From the NCBI RefSeq assembly GCF_007671655.1, contig NZ_VCGX01000004.1, positions 218,743-282,742 of the forward strand: a stretch of 64,000 nt of DNA, read 5' to 3'. The number at the start of each line of letters is the position of its first letter. Positions within the stretch are counted from its first letter, which is position 1. The position numbers and the translations under genes are program-made. This stretch comes from Marinobacter piscis (GTDB lineage Bacteria > Pseudomonadota > Gammaproteobacteria > Pseudomonadales > Oleiphilaceae). Positions 61,388 to 64,000 of the stretch are shown here, piece after piece. The notes under the pieces were generated by a model, which was not told where the DNA came from, made no database searches, and saw nothing but the letters and a program-made list of their open reading frames with translations.

Positions 61388-62905
61388 TCAGATCAGCTGG
61401 TTGCGGTCAAAGAAGTCGGTGTCCTCAAAGTAGCCACCGCGACCCTCAAGAATAATATCGTAGCGGTTGACCACCTCAATCCGTTCCAGCCACTTCAGGC
61501 TGCGGAACCCGGTCGACGTTTCCAGACGCAGCCGCACCGGAGCGCCATTCTTGGCCGGAATCTCGCCTTCGTCGTTGAGCTCAAAGGCAATCAGCGTCTG
61601 GGGCATTCTCGCCTCAATCATCGGAGTGGACTCGTAGTAGGTTCCCCCCTCGTACAAGGCGTCATCGCGGCCCATGTTCTGGAAGCTGGTGTAAACGACA
61701 TCAGTTGCGCCCGGCAATGGCCTGACCAGATCCAGAAGGTCTGAAACAGTAATGCCGCGCCACCGCCCAATCGAGGTGAAGCCCTGAACACAGTGGTGCA
61801 ACGTCGTCTGAAAGTGGCCAGCGGCAAGCTCCCGAAGCTCCGCAACCGTCAGCGTCATCGGGCGCTCAACGTAGCCACCGATCTCGAGCACATAGTCATC
61901 CTCGTAGCAGTTGGCCATAAGGGCCAGGTATTCTTCCGTTTCTGGTGGCCGCCCGCTGCCACGGAAGTTGTAGGTGGTGTTAGCAAGACCCACATCCTTA
62001 CCCGTGATATTCGAGCGATCGTAGTGCATGCGCGCGGGCAGCTTATACAGCAGGTTCGACCATGGCCGCACAATTCTGTTGTGCAACCTCTCAACGGCTC
62101 GGCCGTCCGCCAACGTCCACCGCGTAGCGACCACGTGCAGGGTGACCACAAGGGCGAGGCCGATGGTGAAAATGACGCCGCCCAAAACCGGATCGTTGGA
62201 GTGCCCCAAAACCATCTTTGATGTCTCGTGCAGATAGCCGTGAAGAAAGACCAGCACCACGTGTATAGCGAAGAACACCAGGTACCCAATGAGGCATAGA
62301 AAGTGAGCGCTACGGATCACCTGACGGCCACCGAGCATACGCGTAATGCGTGAAAAGTGGTTAGCAATGGCCGGAGACTGAAATGCACCCGTGAGGATAA
62401 CCAAAGGCGTCAGTACCAGCACCACGAAACCGTAAGACAGTTGCTGCAAGGCGTTAAACACCATGCCATCGACGGGTTGAGGCATGGTGAAAGCAAGGTA
62501 GGCCAGCATATCCTGACCCGCCTGAGAAAACGTGTCCCAACTGGTGGGCACGCAGCGCCGCCACTGACCGGTAAAAAGCAGTAGCACGCAGTAAATTATC
62601 CAGCAGCTGACAAAACCAGTAACAGCCATGAAATGCCAGTAACGCCCGAGACCCAGCAGACGGTTCCCGGGGAGCGAAATGCGGGGAGAGTAGTCGCTGT
62701 CCTCGCCACCCACCGTGTAGTACTTATGCTTCGGTTCATCCTGAACCGTAAACTGAGCCCAGGATGTGCCGGGTACGGTGTGCTGCGAGCGATAGAGCTT
62801 GGGGTAGGTACCCAGAATCTCGAGACCCGAGCGAACAAGGAACGAAATGAAGATAATATTGAGGAAGTGCTCCACACGAAGCCACCACGGAAATCCGAGA
62901 TCCAT
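61388..62905 (-). CDS. Cytochrome b-type membrane domain fused to sulfite oxidase-type molybdopterin domain
   Basis: A 505-residue protein with about five membrane helices in the first 275 residues, carrying histidines spaced as haem ligands (VEHFLNIIFISF, RYWHFMAVTG, RSAHFLCLIGYLVFFAIHVVLVFLHGY), then a molybdopterin oxidoreductase domain (about 310-505) with TLHHCVQGFTSIGRWRGI, where Cys372 would bind molybdenum, and AFELNDEGEIPAKNGAPVRL. This combines in one chain the YedY/MsrP-like catalytic part and a YedZ/MsrQ-like cytochrome part. ATG 62905 lies just past the preceding gene's stop, with AAGGG upstream. No Tat signal is seen, so the side of the membrane on which the catalytic domain works is unclear. 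Confidence 0.8.
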   Translation of the reverse strand: MDLGFPWWLRVEHFLNIIFISFLVRSGLEILGTYPKLYRSQHTVPGTSWAQFTVQDEPKHKYYTVGGEDSDYSPRISLPGNRLLGLGRYWHFMAVTGFVSCWIIYCVLLLFTGQWRRCVPTSWDTFSQAGQDMLAYLAFTMPQPVDGMVFNALQQLSYGFVVLVLTPLVILTGAFQSPAIANHFSRITRMLGGRQVIRSAHFLCLIGYLVFFAIHVVLVFLHGYLHETSKMVLGHSNDPVLGGVIFTIGLALVVTLHVVATRWTLADGRAVERLHNRIVRPWSNLLYKLPARMHYDRSNITGKDVGLANTTYNFRGSGRPPETEEYLALMANCYEDDYVLEIGGYVERPMTLTVAELRELAAGHFQTTLHHCVQGFTSIGRWRGITVSDLLDLVRPLPGATDVVYTSFQNMGRDDALYEGGTYYESTPMIEARMPQTLIAFELNDEGEIPAKNGAPVRLRLETSTGFRSLKWLERIEVVNRYDIILEGRGGYFEDTDFFDRNQLI

Positions 62906-62918
62906 TGCGAAACCCTTG

Positions 62919-63446
62919 TCAGTCCATGAAGTTTTGATTGTCGGGAGCGGCAACGATCATTCCGTAGCGCAGTGCCCAAAACAGTACGATGTAGCCTATT
63001 GAGGCAAAAAGCGTCAGATTCCAGATTGCGGCGGAAACAACACTGGCCCCATTCCAGACATACGGCGCATTGCCCAGAAGGCCGCCAATGTAGATCAGAA
63101 GGGAAGACAGCGCGATCACCAACCCCCAGCTCCAGATACGGGCAGAGGTAATCAAACCAACGGCAACAAACACGGCCGCAGCTCCGGCGACACCCCACAG
63201 AACCGGAGTCGCGAAGGGAAACGGCTCGTGATGCGATAACACAACAGCCGCCGACGCAGCACCAATAACGGCCACCATTGCAAGGAGAAGCAGACGGGTG
63301 GTCCGCGGGAGATTGATACGAATGTAGCGCAAAAACGGAGCGCGATTTGTGCCCGGCCTGACATGCTCAAGGACTGGCTGAGTCGCGTTTTTAGTGCCAC
63401 GAAAGTCCACACCAGCACGCAGTGCCGGAGAGTTTTCGTCTTCCAT
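62919..63446 (-). CDS. Four-helix membrane protein, first gene of the cytochrome b-molybdopterin unit
   Basis: A 175-residue protein with a basic soluble N-terminus (about 1-45) and four hydrophobic segments: RLLLLAMVAVIGAASAAVVL, PVLWGVAGAAAVFVAVGLI, IWSWGLVIALSSLLIYIGGLL, and ASIGYIVLFWALRYGMIV. No family is recognised; it might be a partner subunit. It precedes the cytochrome b-molybdopterin fusion with a 13-base gap on the same strand and an apparently shared transcript. Confidence 0.65.
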   Translation of the reverse strand: MEDENSPALRAGVDFRGTKNATQPVLEHVRPGTNRAPFLRYIRINLPRTTRLLLLAMVAVIGAASAAVVLSHHEPFPFATPVLWGVAGAAAVFVAVGLITSARIWSWGLVIALSSLLIYIGGLLGNAPYVWNGASVVSAAIWNLTLFASIGYIVLFWALRYGMIVAAPDNQNFMD

Positions 63447-63913
63447 TGCTATGTAATGCCTCCATCAAAGATGATTAATCGCCGGCCGGTGTTCCGTACC
63501 GCAGCTAACGCTACACATGAAGGGCGCGTTAAACAAACTGCCCTACCCTGTTAGTGCTCTGCCCGCCTGTCCAAATGCTAATGAACTGTTATTTGACGAT
63601 GGTTTGAGCCTCGAGGAGGGTGTCCTTGTTGTAGTTGCAGGGTCTGGAGCGAGGCCGGGCTTTGGGCATCTGATGGTTTCTTGTATGTTTGCTTAACTCT
63701 ATCAAACCGAGGGGTGATTTCGGGGTTTTCTACAGCCTCAATGCCGCAGCACATCGGCGACCTTGGAGTGGCGACGAAGTTGCCACGGAAAGGGTATCCG
63801 GCGACCATCGGTCGCGTACTGCTGCGACTTGTTAGATTTCATCAAACCATCCAGGCTTGATTTTCACCTCTTCTTGAAGCGTGGATTCAACCAATAACCG
63901 CAGCACCACTCAT
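63447..63913. other. Spacer between membrane unit and IS30 remnant, with palindromic structure
   Basis: No credible gene lies in this 467-base stretch. It contains the attC-like structure annotated separately (63735-63837) and, near its right end, the likely flank of an IS30-type element. An open frame at 63578-63808 is only the readthrough of the palindrome region. Confidence 0.45.
63735..63837. repeat. attC-like imperfect palindrome (possible integron cassette recombination site)
   Basis: About 103 bases with imperfectly complementary arms: GCCGCAGCACATCGGCGACC (63743-63762) against GGTCGCGTACTGCTGCGAC (63810-63828). The right end is GTTAGAT (63831-63837), which fits the GTTRRRY core of attC sites; the left end, GCCTCAAT, is close to RYYYAAC with one extra base and a final mismatch. 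Inside the loop, GTGGCGAC (63768-63775) and GTTGCCAC (63779-63786) form another hairpin. Length and layout suit attC sites, but no integrase or cassette gene is present. Confidence 0.4.
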
Positions 63914-64000
63914 TCACAGTGCCCCGGAATATTCACCCCAGAACACTTCTGCCGGTGTCCGGTAGCCCAGCCGTTTTCTGGGCCGGTTATTCAATTGCTC
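63914..64000 (-). mobile_element. IS30-family transposase, C-terminal end (element continues outside the window)
   Basis: The minus-strand reading from the right edge gives EQLNNRPRKRLGYRTPAEVFWG and ends at TGA (63914-63916). The LNNRPRKRLGYxTPxEVF motif is the classic C-terminal end of IS30-family integrase-fold transposases. The sequence just to the left (about 63878-63908, GTGGATTCAACCAATAACCGCAGCACC) may hold the terminal inverted repeat of the element, but the other end is not visible so this cannot be tested. Confidence 0.85.

Noticed and set aside
63578..63808. Open frame of 76 codons on the minus strand
   Set aside because: Covers the attC-like palindrome; the peptide is low-complexity with no family features, so it is a readthrough of structured DNA.
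1..64000. CRISPR arrays, rRNA operons and tRNA genes
   Set aside because: No regularly spaced direct repeats of 25-40 bases, and no rRNA or cloverleaf sequence was found on reading both strands.

Overview
The window looks like a chromosomal segment of a marine, aerobic gammaproteobacterium. Gene content and style (branched-chain and aromatic amino acid catabolism, a type VI secretion cargo locus, P450, ZapE, RadD, TrhO, a Prx-Grx hybrid) fit Marinobacter or a close relative. That placement is an inference from gene repertoire and base composition, not a database match. Coding density is high; no rRNA, tRNA or CRISPR array was seen.

1-5.6 kb (+): 3' end of the branched-chain 2-oxoacid dehydrogenase operon (E1 beta, E2), then a eukaryotic-like Ser/Thr kinase, a SAM methyltransferase and an MFS exporter. 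5.6-7.5 kb (-): a CPA2/KefC-type antiporter. 7.7-14.0 kb (+): an orphan type VI secretion cargo locus with tightly linked VgrG, DUF4123 adaptor, LysM-headed large putative effector and SUMF1-fold lipoprotein, followed by a decayed second lipoprotein gene. 14-17.3 kb: TM2 protein, an unknown membrane protein, MgtC-like protein and DUF72 protein.

17.4-21.3 kb (+): a Tat-exported flavoprotein dehydrogenase of the spermidine-dehydrogenase type with a triheme cytochrome c, a 47-residue DUF3096 membrane peptide and a ComEA-like protein. 21.4-29.8 kb: DMT transporter, NSS-type Na+ symporter, then an aromatic aminotransferase plus fused indolepyruvate:ferredoxin oxidoreductase (-) divergent from an Lrp-type regulator, and glyoxalase I. 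30-34.3 kb (+): flippase-like protein, a fusion of a catalytically dead metallophosphoesterase with a GT4 glycosyltransferase, and YbgA. 34.3-40.4 kb: DUF481 outer-membrane protein, TrhO, DsbA-like protein, nitronate monooxygenase, the CbpA-CbpM chaperone pair, YtoQ.

40.5-48.4 kb: an atypical P450 with an MDR dehydrogenase (+); then a minus-strand series with ZapE, dienelactone hydrolase, baeRF3, SDR, RtcB and an exported RidA. 48.7-54.7 kb: a truncated outer-membrane barrel gene with a strong terminator, RNase Z with an overlapping deaminase, RadD, Prx-Grx, a small monooxygenase-fold protein, and a TSUP exporter. 54.8-59.1 kb (-): a complete sugar ABC importer. 59.1-64 kb (-): TehB, a cysteine synthase remnant with in-frame internal deletions, a small lipoprotein, a three-gene unit built round a cytochrome b-molybdopterin fusion, an attC-like palindrome and the 3' end of an IS30-type transposase running off the edge.

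The best candidates for something undescribed are the type VI effector/lipoprotein pair, the dead-phosphoesterase glycosyltransferase, and the cytochrome b-molybdopterin fusion operon.
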